From NCBI RefSeq assembly GCF_029407905.1, contig NC_073637.1, positions 51,398,501 to 51,462,500 on the forward strand: a DNA stretch of 64,000 bases, read 5' to 3'. This DNA comes from Bubalus kerabau (lineage: Eukaryota > Chordata > Mammalia > Artiodactyla > Bovidae). A program made the translations under genes and the position numbers. Below, piece by piece: positions 12,066 to 22,850 of the stretch (positions within the stretch are counted from its first letter, which is position 1; every line of letters starts with the position of its first letter). The notes beneath the pieces are model-generated. The model worked only from the letters and a program-made list of their open reading frames with translations, had not been told where the DNA came from and did no database searches.

Positions 12066-12207
12066 AGGCTCAGAAAGTGTTAGTCATTCAGTCGTGTCCA
12101 ACTCTTTGCAACCCCATGGATTGTAGCCCGGCAGGCTCCTCTATCCATGGAATTCTCCAGGCAAGAATACTGGAGTGGGTTGCAATTTCCTTCTCCAAGG
12201 CTCAGAA
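12066..12207 (-). mobile_element. BovA monomer SINE with 10-bp target duplication
   Basis: A single BovA unit ('agtcattcagtcgtgtcc ... ctggagtgggttgcaatttccttctcc' on the plus strand). It lacks both a tRNA head and an (AGC)n tail. The element is 12076-12197, flanked by AGGCTCAGAA at 12066-12075 and 12198-12207. The clean duplication shows that it was inserted in this short form. Confidence 0.88.
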
Positions 12208-12281
12208 GTTAATATTTAAACATTTTAAGAATGGAATAAGATATGATTGCTGTGATGTCATATTTAAATTATGGTAAACTA

Positions 12282-13577
12282 GGCAATGCCAAAGAATGCT
12301 CAAACTACTGCACAATTGCACTCATCTCACATGCTAGTAAAGTAATGCTCAAAATTCTCCAAGCCAGGCTTTAGCAGTATGTGAACCATGAACTTGCAGA
12401 TGTTCAAGCTGGTTTTAGAAAAGGCAGAGGAACCAGAGATCAAATTGCCAACATCCACTGGATCATAGAAAAAGCAAGAGAGTTCCAGAAAAACATCTAT
12501 TTCTGCTTTATTGACTATGCCAAAGCCTTTGACTGTGTGGATCACAATAAACTGTGGAAAGTTCTGAAAGAGATGGGAATACCAGACCACCTGACCTGCC
12601 TCTTGAGAAACCTATATGCAGCACAGGAAGCAACAGTTAGAACTGGACATGGAACAACAGACTGGTTCCAAATAGGAAAAGGAGTACGTCAAGGCTGTAT
12701 ATTGTCACCCTGCTTATTTAACTTATATGCAGAGTACATCATGAGAAACTCTGGGCTGGAGGAAGCACAAGCTGGAATCAAGATTGCCGGGAGAAATATC
12801 ACTAACCTCAGATATGCAGATGACACCACCCTTATGGCAGAAAGTGAAGAGGAACTAAAAAGCCTCTTGATGAAAGTGAAAGAGGAGAGTGAAAAAGTTG
12901 GCTTAAAGCTCAACATTCAGAAAACGAAGATTATGGCATCTGGTCCCATCACTTCATGGGAAATAGATGGAGAAACAGTGGAAACAGTGTCAGACTTTAT
13001 TTTTTGGGGCTCCAAAATCACTGCAGATGGTGACTGCAGCCATGAAATTAAAAGATGCGTACTCTTTGGAAGGAAGGTTATGACCAAACTAGATAGTATA
13101 TTGAAAAGCAGAGCTATTACTTTGCCAACAAAGGTCTGTCTAGTCAAGGCTATGGTTTTTCCAGTGGTCATGTATGGATATGAGAGTTGGACTGTGAAGA
13201 AAGCTGAGCGCTGAAGAATTGATGCTTTTGAACTGTGGTGTTGGAGAAGACTCTTGAGAGTCCCTTGGACTGCAAGGAGATCCAACCACTCTATCATAAA
13301 GGAGATCAGTCCTGGGTGTTCATTGGAAGGACTGATGCTAAAGCTGAAACTCCAATACTTTGGCCACCTTATGCGAAGAGTTGACTCATTTGAGAAGACC
13401 CTGATGCTGGGAGGGACTGGGGGCAGGAGGAGAAGGGGATGACAGAGGATAAGATGGCCAGATGGCATCACTGACTCGATGGACATGAGTTTGAGTAAAC
13501 TCCGGGAGTTGGTGATGGACAGGGAGGCCTGGCATGCTGCGATTCATGGTGTCGCAAAGAGTCGGACATGACTGAGC
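12282..13577 (+). pseudogene. BovB reverse transcriptase remnant (RT palm and C-terminus), inactivated
   Basis: The longest open part (12381-13214, 277 codons) carries the RT palm. Motif A is FIDYAKAFD at residues 43-51. Motif B is VRQGCILSP at 92-100. The catalytic YADD is at 145-148. In intact elements this protein also has an N-terminal apurinic-type endonuclease and performs target-primed reverse transcription. Here the N-terminus is missing and the frame holds TAG at 12372-12374 (Gln in other copies), TGA at 13212-13214 (CGA in others) and TGA at 13440-13442 (CGA in others). All three fit C-to-T decay. It is not a host gene. Confidence 0.93.
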
Positions 13578-13594
13578 GACTGAACTGAACTGAA
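12282..13594 (+). mobile_element. BovB LINE, 5'-truncated, (TGAAC)n tail
   Basis: A sense-strand BovB of about 1.3 kb. It begins within the reverse-transcriptase domain ('aggcaatgccaaagaatgctc') and runs to the 3' terminus, with tail 'cgactgaactgaactgaaac' at 13578-13597. It has the protein marker CSLEGL before the tail, as do the other (TGAAC)n copies here. AAACTA near 12277 and in the tail may be a short target duplication but is not convincing. See the separate entry for the broken coding region. Confidence 0.96.
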
Positions 13595-13796
13595 ACTAAA
13601 TAATAGTAAGGCTTTAGAAAATTGACAGTTGTGAGTTTACATTTAGTAAAACAAAATACCTTAGATAAGAGGAAATGAACTTCACATAGGAGAAAAATAA
13701 AGGCACCAATGTAGGTATGCCAGGTAGCAGCTCGGTTGCCCACAAAGTACAGATAATTCTACTATGAAGCTTTAAAACATGGTGGTTTATTGTTTG

Positions 13797-13848
13797 GGCT
13801 TCCCAGGTAGCTCAGTGGTAAAGAACCTGCCATCAATGCAGGAAAGGA
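13797..13848 (+). mobile_element. Bov-tA SINE, head fragment
   Basis: Only the tRNA-derived head is clear ('gggcttcccaggtagctcagtggtaaagaacctgcc...aatgcagga'). The sequence beyond 13848 no longer matches a BovA body, so the element is truncated or decayed. Confidence 0.75.
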
Positions 13849-15122
13849 TCACAGTATAAGCAGCCTGAAAGTGAGCTGTTGTGGTAAATGTGGGAATTTA
13901 GCTACCCAAACATAATGAAAATAATTCAAATTTAAATTTAAGTGATGTGCCCTGATTCACTAATTATGGACACAACAGTTGCTGTATAACATTTATTATT
14001 ATTATTACTATTATTGCTATTATTTACATAATCAAGGCATCATTATCTTTTTAAAAAATAATTTCTTCTTTCTTGAGAACTTCTGCTCCTTCCCTGATTT
14101 ACCCAAAGTCTCTAGGTCTTAATTCTGGAAGATCCGATCAGCTTATCAGTTCTAAGTATTTGTTCTTTTTGCAGAGCATGTTAACTGATAATCTTGTGGA
14201 AGTTGCTTGCACACTCACAGAATGAGTCTGTAGTTGATCTAGGTCCTGACTCGGACACAGTGACCTCTGGTTTCAAGTTTCAATCTATTTGGTTCAAACT
14301 TATACCCTCATCAGTTTTTCAAAAGTCTGAAAGGAATTTGCCAAGAGAAAGTTGAGAAAAGAAGCAATGAGATGATGATATGAGTAAGAATGGAAAACAG
14401 ACAGAACCAAGGACTTTTTTTTTATTGGTAGAATCAACAAAATTTGGCATTTTCTTGTGAATACTGGGTAAAAGTGAAAGATAACTTCAGCACTTCTGTC
14501 TTGAGAAACTGGGTTGGTGAAGGTATTATTTACAGAGGCAAGAAACAGTGGAAGAAGAACAGATATGGAGCAGGAGAGAGAAGGTTTACTTTGAAACATA
14601 CTGAGTAGTAATTGCTTCTAAATATAGAGGGATTAGTTGATACCTGGATACATAGTTCTGAAGATTAAGTGAGAACACTAAACTAAAATTCAGGCTTTGT
14701 CATAAATGTATATACATTATTTATTCCTTAGGTATTAGTTTCTAAAACACTAGAAATTTACCTTACTGGAATGAAATGCTTTTAATATATTGATCTCTTG
14801 TCATTGAAAGGATTCAAGCAGAAGTTAAATTTTTTTGGTCACCATTATAGAAAATGGGGTCACTGGGCAACTTCAAATTCTCCAGTTTTCTTTCCAAATT
14901 CTTTCTTAACTAGGTAAAAATATGGAAATTTTAAATGCTGGTAGAAATAAACTTTTTTCCCCATGAAACTCAAAACTTATGTAATTCAGTAAAGGTCTTA
15001 TTCAAAGACCATGAAGAGGGCTCTTACCTCCAGAGACAAGGCTCAGGTTATATGCAGTGTTCAGTTGCTTGTAGAAATGAAAGAGAAAAATATTGTCAGT
15101 AAAGCAGCAGAGGAGGAGTTGC
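13849..15122. other. Non-coding stretch with an (ATT)n microsatellite
   Basis: An imperfect (ATT)n lies at about 13990-14025. The rest shows no gene or repeat I can name. The 99-codon minus frame at 14300-14599 has no motif. Confidence 0.5.
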
Positions 15123-15148
15123 AAAACAAACAAACAAACAAACAAAAA
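15123..15148. repeat. (AAAC)n microsatellite
   Basis: A run of aaacaaacaaac units ending in aaaaaaac. It abuts the MIR relic that follows. Confidence 0.85.
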
Positions 15149-15149
15149 A

Positions 15150-15345
15150 ACGATTTTGAGTTGAGAGGCAGACAGATTTTTGTTCAAATCCAGGTTATGC
15201 AACTTATCTGCTACTTAATGCCAGACTACTTATTTAATCTTTCAGTGTTCTCACATTAGATCAGGGAAGTGAAATCTACTAGCTGTGAGGATGAAACAGA
15301 ATATCTGCAATGTACTTAGCACAGCGACTTTCACATCTGTGGGTC
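15150..15345 (+). mobile_element. MIR SINE relic
   Basis: Landmarks in order are 'aggcagacagatttttgttcaaatcc', 'ttatctgctactt', 'atttaatctttcagtgttctcac', 'gtgaggatgaaacagaat' and 'gtacttagcacagc'. This is the MIR order from tRNA-like 5' part to core and tail. It is diverged. Confidence 0.65.
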
Positions 15346-16080
15346 CTGATGACATAAAATGGTTACTACTATCAGCACTTCATATATTATAACTTAGGTT
15401 AAAAAAGTTAATTTGTACAAAATCTGCATTTTGAATAAAGTGTCTCTATAAGTCTAGAAGCCATGTAAATTATATATATATTATATAAGTTAAAATATGT
15501 ATCTATACATTTAGTTGAAAGTAAAATATAAACATGTGGAAACAAAATTTTTTACTAAAATTTTATGGTTACTTGACACTGAAGCATTTAAAGAAAACCT
15601 GCATTCATTTATTTATTTATTTTTTCCTTGCTATGATCAGCCTAAGTGATGAGAAAATCAATTTTGGGCATCATTTGGAGTAAAAATAACTGGATTGGGC
15701 TAATGATTAAACACAGAATATTTAATTATCTATATTCCTTAAACTGGAACTAATATTAAGATACACTGCTTACCTTTAAGCTAGCTAAGCAAGAATAGAA
15801 GTCACTCACCATGTTATTTATTTATTTTTTTTCTGTTATTAAGGGTGCCCTGATAGCAAATCACTGAAAGTCATGAAAAGAGGGGAAAACCAGTGTCCTT
15901 TAGTAGATCTTTACTCAATGGAAAGATGGAGGGTAAAGTTCTGAGAAGAGTTCATGCCTGGTGATCACAGAACAGGCTCCCAGACCAAAGTCTCCTGACT
16001 TCAACCCCTTCTTCCCATTGACAAACCTGTGCTCCTTCTAATATAAACTGCCAGACAGTCTACACCACAGCAAAAATCTG
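15346..16080. other. Non-coding stretch, no gene seen
   Basis: AT-rich with several short TA and TTTA runs (about 15470-15490, 15605-15625, 15815-15830). No repeat family is recognised. Confidence 0.5.
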
Positions 16081-16640
16081 TCATAAGCCCACATGACAGA
16101 CAGCCCCTATGGATTCATAAGTTTGAGCAAGCATGATGGGAAAAGTTGTATTGGATAAAACTATATTACCTTCTTGGGGATCCAGACTAATTATTAATGA
16201 GCATATTATGATGAGTGCATTCTGTCCATCCAAACCGATGCATGCAGCTTGCTGGGGCTGCTGTTACAAGGCAATGGTTTGGCTTGTCATGATTACATCT
16301 GTTATGTTTACTTTGAATTTTCCCAGGTCTGAAGCTTGTTCTAGTTATAAGTCTTCAGTTGTAAGTGATACTACCTCTGCACCTGAAATCCATTTAAATT
16401 CTCAGCTGCCCATGGGGGTACAACTCAAGTCTCCGCATTGTTTTGAAATGACCAGCTCCAGGACGCCAGGCCATCAAGATAGCTGGCGAGTAGTAGCTGA
16501 TTATCTCACAGATGTTCCAGCCAGACACTTCCCAGCTTCGGGGCAGGAAATAGTATTTAAAAATGGAGATCTTACTGCCAGATACAGATACCTTAGAAGA
16601 TACTGCATCTTAGACATTCAAAAAAGAGCATGATCTAAAA
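16081..16640 (+). other. Unrecognised open frame in repeat-free sequence (coding status doubtful)
   Basis: A 166-codon frame (16133-16633) lies outside any repeat I can identify. Its conceptual product has a hydrophobic stretch at about residues 45-64 (MVWLVMITSVMFTLNFP core) followed by a Ser/Thr-rich part and a basic end (ARYRYLRRYC). That could look like a membrane segment, but no domain is recognised. There is no promoter, splice context or codon signal that I can defend. The DNA contains homeodomain-type ATTA cores (near 16190-16200), so a conserved non-coding element is an equal possibility. Chance cannot be excluded. Confidence 0.2.
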
Positions 16641-17816
16641 ATATTTTTATGAGAACCATGCACACAAACAATGAGGTATTCCAGCCAGCAGACACTCATT
16701 TCACGTTTTTACAAATACATGTTAAAACTGATGAAAGACTGCCAACTGTTTTTCAAGTGCATCTGGGGTTCAGAGAGGGCAGGTAGTGAGTTTAGTTCTA
16801 CTTTATTTCTCTTTCTCATATAAATGTGGATATTCTCCAAGATTGTGTATTAATTTCTTATTTCTCTTTAACTAGCATTTCTTAAATAACATGGATCTTA
16901 GAGCAATAACATTTAGTCTTTTTGGGGGGGAGTTGGTGATTATTACCTCCATGTAGACTACAGTAAAAGCTATGGCACTTTTTCCTAGAAAAATGTACTG
17001 AATTGCACATACATCCATATTCACAAAACTTTTTGCAGATAATTTAGGAATGCATCTGTACATTTCTTAGGAGTTGAAAACTGAAGACTGAGAAAGTAAT
17101 GAAGAAGACTTGCAATAGTTTAGGAAAGAAATAACAAATAAAGCTAATAGAAAGCAATTAGAGCTGCCTTCTATAGACTCTGTTGTCTCCATTTTATTGA
17201 AATTTAAAATTGCATAGGTATCTTGCATTGTATTTCTCTTGGATAGTACTGCTTTAGATAATAGGAAGATATTTTACTCATGGGAGAGACATTTTCATAT
17301 ATCTAGTATATTAAAAAGATTTTCAAAGATCAGGTGAAATTAATCCAAAGATATATTTTATTTGACCCAACATATTAAACGTAGTAATATGTCAATATGC
17401 AATTATTTTGGAAATTTTCAATACTTCACTTTTTGGTATCAAGTCTTCAAAAATTGGTATGTGTTTCACACTTTGCACATTTGAAGTAAGATGCTAAACT
17501 TTTAGCATTTAAAGTGAAATGAAGTCTTGTTTCTAAATCATGTTTAACAGTAACAACACAAAATTTGCATTGCTTCAACTTTGACCTCTCCATTAATTAC
17601 AGTGGTATATCAGCAATTCAGTTTCTCAGTTGCTCTAGCCACGTTTCAAAAGCTCTGGGTCCAGAATATTGGAAAGCTCATGTTAATAAGATAAAATTGA
17701 AATTCTATGTACGATGGATTATGGAAAATGACTCTTGCCACCACTCCTTCCAACACACCATCCAGACATAGCAAACATTTTCCCACACCCATATGTACTG
17801 TGATGTTCTCATGCTT
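16641..17816. other. Non-coding stretch, no gene seen
   Basis: AT-rich, with a G-run at 16922-16930. No repeat or exon is recognised. Confidence 0.5.
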
Positions 17817-17860
17817 CTTTGTCTGAAGATCCTTGGCTCTTTGTCTGAAGATCCTTGGCT
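17817..17860. repeat. Perfect 2 x 22-bp tandem duplication
   Basis: The unit ctttgtctgaagatccttgg plus ct occurs twice with no mismatch (17817-17838 and 17839-17860). It is a recent local slippage or duplication in otherwise unannotated DNA. Confidence 0.95.
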
Positions 17861-18028
17861 CATCTTTTTTACAACTCTCTTCACCTTCAAATATTTGACT
17901 CTGCTACTAGAAGTCTCAGGACAACTCTTTTTATTCTGCTGCCATGCCAGCCCCAACTGAATATGGTTCTTCCTTTCTTCTCCCAGGGAAACACAGAGTT
18001 ACTGAGTATTTGCAACCAGTATAAGCCT

Positions 18029-18110
18029 TTTTCAGATGCATTTTCTCATATTATCTGTCAATGCCAGCGGAGGCTGAAACTCAGAGAAGTCTGTTGTTCA
18101 CAATCATTTG
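18029..18110 (-). mobile_element. Possible MIR relic
   Basis: 'agatgcattttctcatattatctgtcaatgcc...ggctgaaactcagagaagtctgttgttcacaatcatttgcc' follows the reverse-complement MIR order (acagatgaggaaactgaggc..., ttgcccaaggtcac). It is weak. Confidence 0.35.
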
Positions 18111-18148
18111 CCTGGAAACCAGGGAAGGAAACAGAATCTATTAGCCAG

Positions 18149-18616
18149 ATATTACTTTGCCAAAAAAGGTCCATCTCATCAAAGCTATGGTATTTCTGAT
18201 AGTCATGTATGGATGTGAGAGTTGGACCATAAAAAAGGCTGAATGTTGAACAATTGACGCTTTTGAACTGTGGTGTTGGAAAAAACTCTTGAGAGTCCCT
18301 TGGACTGCAAGAAGATCAAACCAGTCAACCCTAAAGGAAATCAGCTCTGAATATTCATTGGAAGGGCTGAAGCTCCAATATTTTGGCCACCTGATTCAAA
18401 GAACTGACTCATTAGAAAAGACCCTCATGCTGGGAACAATTGAAGGCAGGAGGAGAAGGGGATGACAGAGGATGAGATGGTTGAATGGCATAACTGACTC
18501 AATGGACACGAGTTTAAGCAAGTTCCAGGAGATGGTAAAAGACAGGGAAGCCTGGCAAGCTGCAGTCAATGGGGTCGCAGAGTCGGACAGGAATGAGCAA
18601 CTTAACAACAACAACC
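18149..18616 (+). mobile_element. BovB LINE 3' fragment, diverged, with AAC-rich tail
   Basis: A sense-strand BovB from the 'actttgccaaaaaaggtcc' segment to the 3' end. It is more diverged than its neighbours: TGA at 18246-18248, TGA at 18463-18465, and a small deletion before 'gctgaagctcc'. Its tail is 'gcaacttaacaacaacaacc' instead of (TGAAC)n or (CTGAT)n. It looks like an older copy or an old BovB-derived end. It lies in opposite orientation to the BovB that starts 97 bp later. Confidence 0.9.
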
Positions 18617-18718
18617 AACATGTTCTGAACACCAAATGTAAAAATCCACTTATATTTGCATCTACCTTCTCTTATCTTCTGTTATGTTGGAGGAAATAAA
18701 TCTCCAGTGTAAATCAGA

Positions 18719-20437
18719 TCAGTAGCTCAGTTGTGTCCGACTCTTTGCCACCCCATGAATTGCAGCACGCCAGGCCTTCCTGTCTATCACCAACTCCCGG
18801 AGTTCACTGAGACTTATGTCCTTCGAGTCAGTGATGCCATCCAGCCATCTCATCCTCTGTTGTCCCCTTCTCCTTTTGCCCCCAATCCTTCCCAGCATCA
18901 GAGTCTTTTCCAAGGAGTTAACTCTTTGCATGAGGTGGCCAAAGTACTGGAGTTTCAGCTTTAGCATCATTCCTTCCAAAGAAATCCCAGGGCTGATCTC
19001 CTTCAGAATGGACTGGTTGGATCTCCTTGCAGTCCAAGGGACTCTCAAGAGTCTTCTCCAACACCACAGTTCAAAAGCATCAATTCTTCGGCACTCAGCC
19101 TTCTTCACAGTCCAACTCTCACATCCATACATGACCACAGGAAAAACCATAGCCTTGACTAGACGAATCTTTGTTGTCAAAGTAATGTCTCTGCTTTTGA
19201 ATATGTTATCTAGGTTGGTCATAACTTTCCTTCCAAGGAGTAAGCATCTTTTAATTTCATGGCTGCAGTCACCATCTGCAGTGATTTTGGAGCCCAAAAA
19301 GATAAAGTCTGACACTGTTTCCACTGTTTCCCCATCTATTTCCCATGAAGTGATGGGATTGGATGCCATGATCTTAGTTTTCTGAATGTTGAGCTTTAAG
19401 CCAACTTTTTCAGTCTCCACTTTCACTTTCATCAAGAGGCTTTTTAGTTCCTCTTCACTTTCTGCCAGAAGGGTGGTGTCATCTGCATATCTGAGGTTAT
19501 TGATATTTCTCCCAGAAATCTTGATTCCAGCTTGTGTTTCTTCTAGTCCAGCATTTCTCATGATGTACTCTGTATATAAGTTAAATAAACAGGATGACAA
19601 TATACAGCCTTGATGAACTCCTTTTCCTATTTGGAACCCATCTGTTGTTCCATGTCCAGTTCTAACTGTTGCTTCCTGACCTGCATACAGATTTCTCAAG
19701 AGGCAGGTCAGGTGGTCTGGTATTACCATCTCTTTCAGAATTTTCCACAGTTGATTGTGATCCATACAGTCAAAGGCTTTGGCATAGTCCATAAAGCAGA
19801 AATAGATGTTTTTCTGGAACTCTCTTGCTTTTCCCATGATCCAGCGGATGTTGTCAATTTGATCTCTGGTTCCTCTGCCTTTTCTAAAACCAGCTTGAAC
19901 ATCTGGAAGTTCACGGTTCACGTATTGCTGAAGCCTGGCTTGGAGAATCTTGAGCATTACTTTACTAGCGTGTGAGATGAGTGCAATTGTGCAGTAGTTT
20001 GAGCATTCTTTGGCATTGCCTTTCTTTGGGATTGGAATGAAAACTGACCTTTTCCAGTCCTGTGGCCACTGCTGAGTTTTCCAAATTTGCTGGCATATTG
20101 AGTGCAGCACTTGCACAGCATCATCTTTCAGGATTTGGAATAGCTCAACTGGAATTCCATCACCTGCACTAGATTTGTTCGTAGTGATGCTTTCTAAGGC
20201 CCATTTGACTTCACATTCCAGGATGTCTGGCTCTAGGTCAGTGATCACACCATCGTGATTATCTGGGTCGTGAAGCTCTTTTTTGTACAGTTCTTCTGTG
20301 TATTCTTGCCATCTCTTCTTAATATCTTCTGCTTCTGTTAGATCCATACCATTTCTGTCCTTTATCGAGCACATCTTTGCATGAAATGTTCCTCTGGTGT
20401 CTCTGATTTTCTTGAAGAGATCCCTAGTCTTTCCCAT
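18719..20437 (-). pseudogene. BovB reverse transcriptase, 572-codon open frame (no start context, truncated protein)
   Basis: The largest uninterrupted frame in the window. Residues about 94-104 (DGIPVELFQIL) and 133-139 (FIPIPKK) precede the palm. Motif A is FMDYAKAFD at 215-223. Motif B is HQGCILSS at 275-282. The catalytic YADD is at 317-320 (about 19478-19489). In intact BovB this polymerase is fused behind an endonuclease and reverse-transcribes element RNA at nicked DNA. Here the frame begins exactly where a foreign insert joins, and the endonuclease part is frame-shifted near 20930 (KKCKKANG then off frame). Motif B has Ser where other copies have Pro. It is most likely inactive, but it is well preserved. 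Confidence 0.9.
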
Positions 20438-20776
20438 TCAAAAATAACATGGTTTTAAATACAAAGTTATCCAAGAACCACTCACATCTGTGGATCAGCC
20501 CCATGAAAAGTTTAGTTTCTTAACAAGAAAACCCCAAATATTCTCGTCATAAAATAAAATTCCATTATCAAAAACTAGCTTAAGATAGAAAACTATACGC
20601 CTTAGTGATTGCCAGAATTGCCCAGCACAGCTTCAGTAAAATAGAGAGAACTGATCGAGGAAATACAATCTCCACATGTGTGCAAGTGCTGCAAGTCAGA
20701 CAGGGGTGCTGGGAAGCCACGGCCTTGCCCTCGGGCTCCGTCCTTCCCGGCGCGACCCCTCCACCTCGGCCCTATT
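20438..20776 (-). other. Non-BovB insert inside BovB, CpG-rich at one end
   Basis: BovB is continuous on both sides: 'caaagaaatagagg' on one side and 'aatgggaaagactag' on the other, reading the minus strand. Instead of the roughly 10 bases other BovBs have here there are about 339 bases of unrelated DNA. Read with the BovB (minus strand), the insert starts GC- and CpG-rich (the 20725-20771 block complement: gggccgaggtggaggggtcg...) and becomes AT-rich, without a poly(A). That shape resembles a 5' UTR or spliced cDNA fragment, but I cannot name its source. Confidence 0.7.
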
Positions 20777-21277
20777 CCTCTATTTCTTTGCATTGATCGC
20801 TGAAGAAGGCTTTCTTATCTCTTTTTGCTATTCTTTGGAACTCTGCATTCAGATGTTTATATCTTTCCTTTTCTCCTTTGCTTTTCACTTCTCTTCTTTT
20901 CACAGCTATGTGTAAGGCCTCCCCAGACAGCCGTTTGCTTTTTTGCATTTCTTTTCCATGGGGATGGTCTTGATCCCTGTCTCCTGTACAATGTCTCGAA
21001 CCTCATTCCATAGTTCATCAGGCACTCTATCTATCAGATCTAGGCCCTTAAATCTATTTCTCACTTCCACTGTATAATCATAAGGGATTTGATTTAGGTC
21101 ATACCTGAATGGTCTAGTGGTTTTCCCTACTTTCTTCAATTTAAGTCTGAATTTGGCAATAAGGAGTTCATGGTCTGAGCCACAGTCAGCTCCTGGTCTT
21201 GTTTTTGCTGACTGTATAGAGCTTCTCCATCTTTGGCTGCAAAGAATATAATCAATCTGATTTCGGTGTTGACCATC

Positions 21278-21919
21278 GTGGCTTGTATTATTACATTGTA
21301 AAATAGTGCTATTTATGTTACTTTCATAAGTGCTTTAGATGACATCACTTTTCACATTATCAGTGACTTTGCTTGTTATTAATACCATAGCTTGCTATCA
21401 TCTAAGACATAGAAGAAACATTTATCAGTTGTCTAATCCATGATTTTCCCCATCCTCCTCCTCCTTCTAATTTGTTTTTGTTTTCAAACTCCAGAGTATT
21501 TTTTTTTTAAATATAATGCTATAAAAGCTGAAGGCATAAAAGAGTAAAGAGAAAAAGAAAAAGATTGAAAAGAAGCAGAATATATTGTCCAAGTTCATTA
21601 AGTATACCACTAGAAGAACAAGGACAAAAACGTGGACTTTTTCATTCTTGGTATAGTGCTCTTTCCATTTTATTGTAACTTCTCCCAAGACCTTACTTCA
21701 TGAAGAAGCAAACTGTTCCCCTTAAACTTAAATGAGTAGAAAGATATATCTTTGAAATTTCATCAAAAAAAGCTAAGACAAAGTCTAAGGGCTACAAAAC
21801 AAGTATTCAGTGCTAGGTACTGATGTTTTCAAACTGTAGGTAAATTTTGACCACCATCGGGATACAATTATGTATCCATCGGGGGTTAAAGAGTAATATT
21901 TCTTTGACTACTATATTCC
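21278..21919. other. Non-coding stretch, no gene seen
   Basis: AT-rich with a purine-rich run (agagaaaaagaaaaag) at 21548-21570. No repeat is recognised. Confidence 0.5.
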
Positions 21920-22165
21920 ATTGTTATCCAGGGTGGGCTTCCCTAGTGCCTCAGTGGTAAAGAATCCCCCTGCCAGTGTAGGAGACATGGATTCGATCCC
22001 TGGATCTGGAAGATCCCCTGGAGAAAGAAATGGCAACCAATTCCAGTATTCTTGCCTGGGAAATTCCACTAATAGAAGAGTCTGGTGAGTCTGGTGAGAC
22101 AGTCTATGGGGTTGCAAAAAAGTCAGACACAACTTAGTAACTAAATAACAATTGGCATCCAGGGT
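21920..22165 (+). mobile_element. Bov-tA SINE with 15-bp target duplication
   Basis: A tRNA-derived head ('gggcttccctagtgcctcagtggtaaag', B-box-like gattcgatccc at 21991-22001) is followed by a BovA body with a small internal duplication (gtctggtga twice, 22081-22098). The element is 21935-22150. Flanks ATTGTTATCCAGGGT (21920-21934) and ATTGGCATCCAGGGT (22151-22165) form the duplication with two mismatches. Confidence 0.94.
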
Positions 22166-22376
22166 AGGGTGTTCTTGAAATTATTTTCAAGAGCTAAAAC
22201 TGAAATCTTATTTCTTTCTAATGCCTATTTCTCTTCATGCTGTTCCACAATTTGTGTAAGAAAACAAACTGAAAGTTATTAACTTTTTGAGTAAAGTATT
22301 TTCAGGGTGTCCACTTGTTAAAGCATTTCCCAACAATCATACTTAAAATTAAGCCTTCTAAACAGTGACGAATTAG

Positions 22377-22850
22377 AAAGCACTCTTTTTTCAATTTATC
22401 CCTCTTCTTTCCCTCATCTCCTGGTTTGTTTTTTACATCTGTAACTCTACTTGTGTTTTGTAGATAAGTTTATAAGTACTTATCTACTTATTAATAGATA
22501 AGTTTAAGTTTATTTGTAGATAAGCTTATTTAAATCTTTTTTTTTAAAGATTCCACATACAAGTGGTATCTATAAAATTTGTCTTTGTCTGACTTATTTC
22601 ACTCAGTATGACAACCTCGAGGTCCATCCAAGTTGCTGCAAATGATATTATTTTGTTCTTTTTAATGATTAAGTAATATTCTATTGTTTATATATATCAC
22701 ATCTTCTTTATCCATTCCTCTGTTGATGGATATTTAGGTTGCTTCTATGTCCTGGCAATTGTAAACAGTGCTGCAATGAATGTTGGGGTGCATGTATCTT
22801 TATTATGTTTTTCTCCAGACATTTTTTTTTATCAGAAGAGTGGGTATTCT
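22377..22850 (-). mobile_element. L1 LINE 3' region
   Basis: This is the reverse complement of the L1 ORF2 end and 3' UTR: 'gacttatttcactcagtatgac', 'ccatccaagttgctgcaaatg', 'taatattctattgtttatatatatcacatcttctttatccattcctctgttgatgg', 'gttgcttctatgtcctgg', 'gtgctgcaatgaatgttggggtgcatgtatc'. A local expansion of TAGATAAGTTTA-type units lies at 22460-22530. No usable frame remains. Confidence 0.9.

Larger units (their letters stand above)
18713..21277 (-). mobile_element. BovB LINE, 2.2 kb antisense copy carrying a foreign 339-bp segment
   Basis: The 3' end is at the left ((ATCAG)n, the complement of (CTGAT)n, 18713-18722) and the 5' truncation is at 21277. It covers the end of the endonuclease domain (SDH motif, minus-strand codons 21178-21170), the linker and the whole RT. 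The segment 20438-20776 is not BovB; see its own entry. No convincing target duplication is seen. It carries the ISLEGM marker shared by the (CTGAT)n copies at 54.9 and 60.9 kb. Confidence 0.95.

Noticed and set aside
12272..13600. AAACTA as the target duplication of the BovB at 12282-13594
   Set aside because: Six bases, overlapping the element's own tail; too weak to claim.
18816..19975. Plus-strand frames of 189, 75 and 121 codons (and similar ones at 12917-13486 minus and 63353-63942 plus)
   Set aside because: Antisense shadows of the BovB RT frame, repeated at each copy for that reason.
18719..20437. Reverse transcriptase frame as a retron, DGR or other RT-based defence system
   Set aside because: The protein is an RTE-clade LINE polymerase, present in many decayed copies with LINE tails. 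The setting is clearly mammalian.
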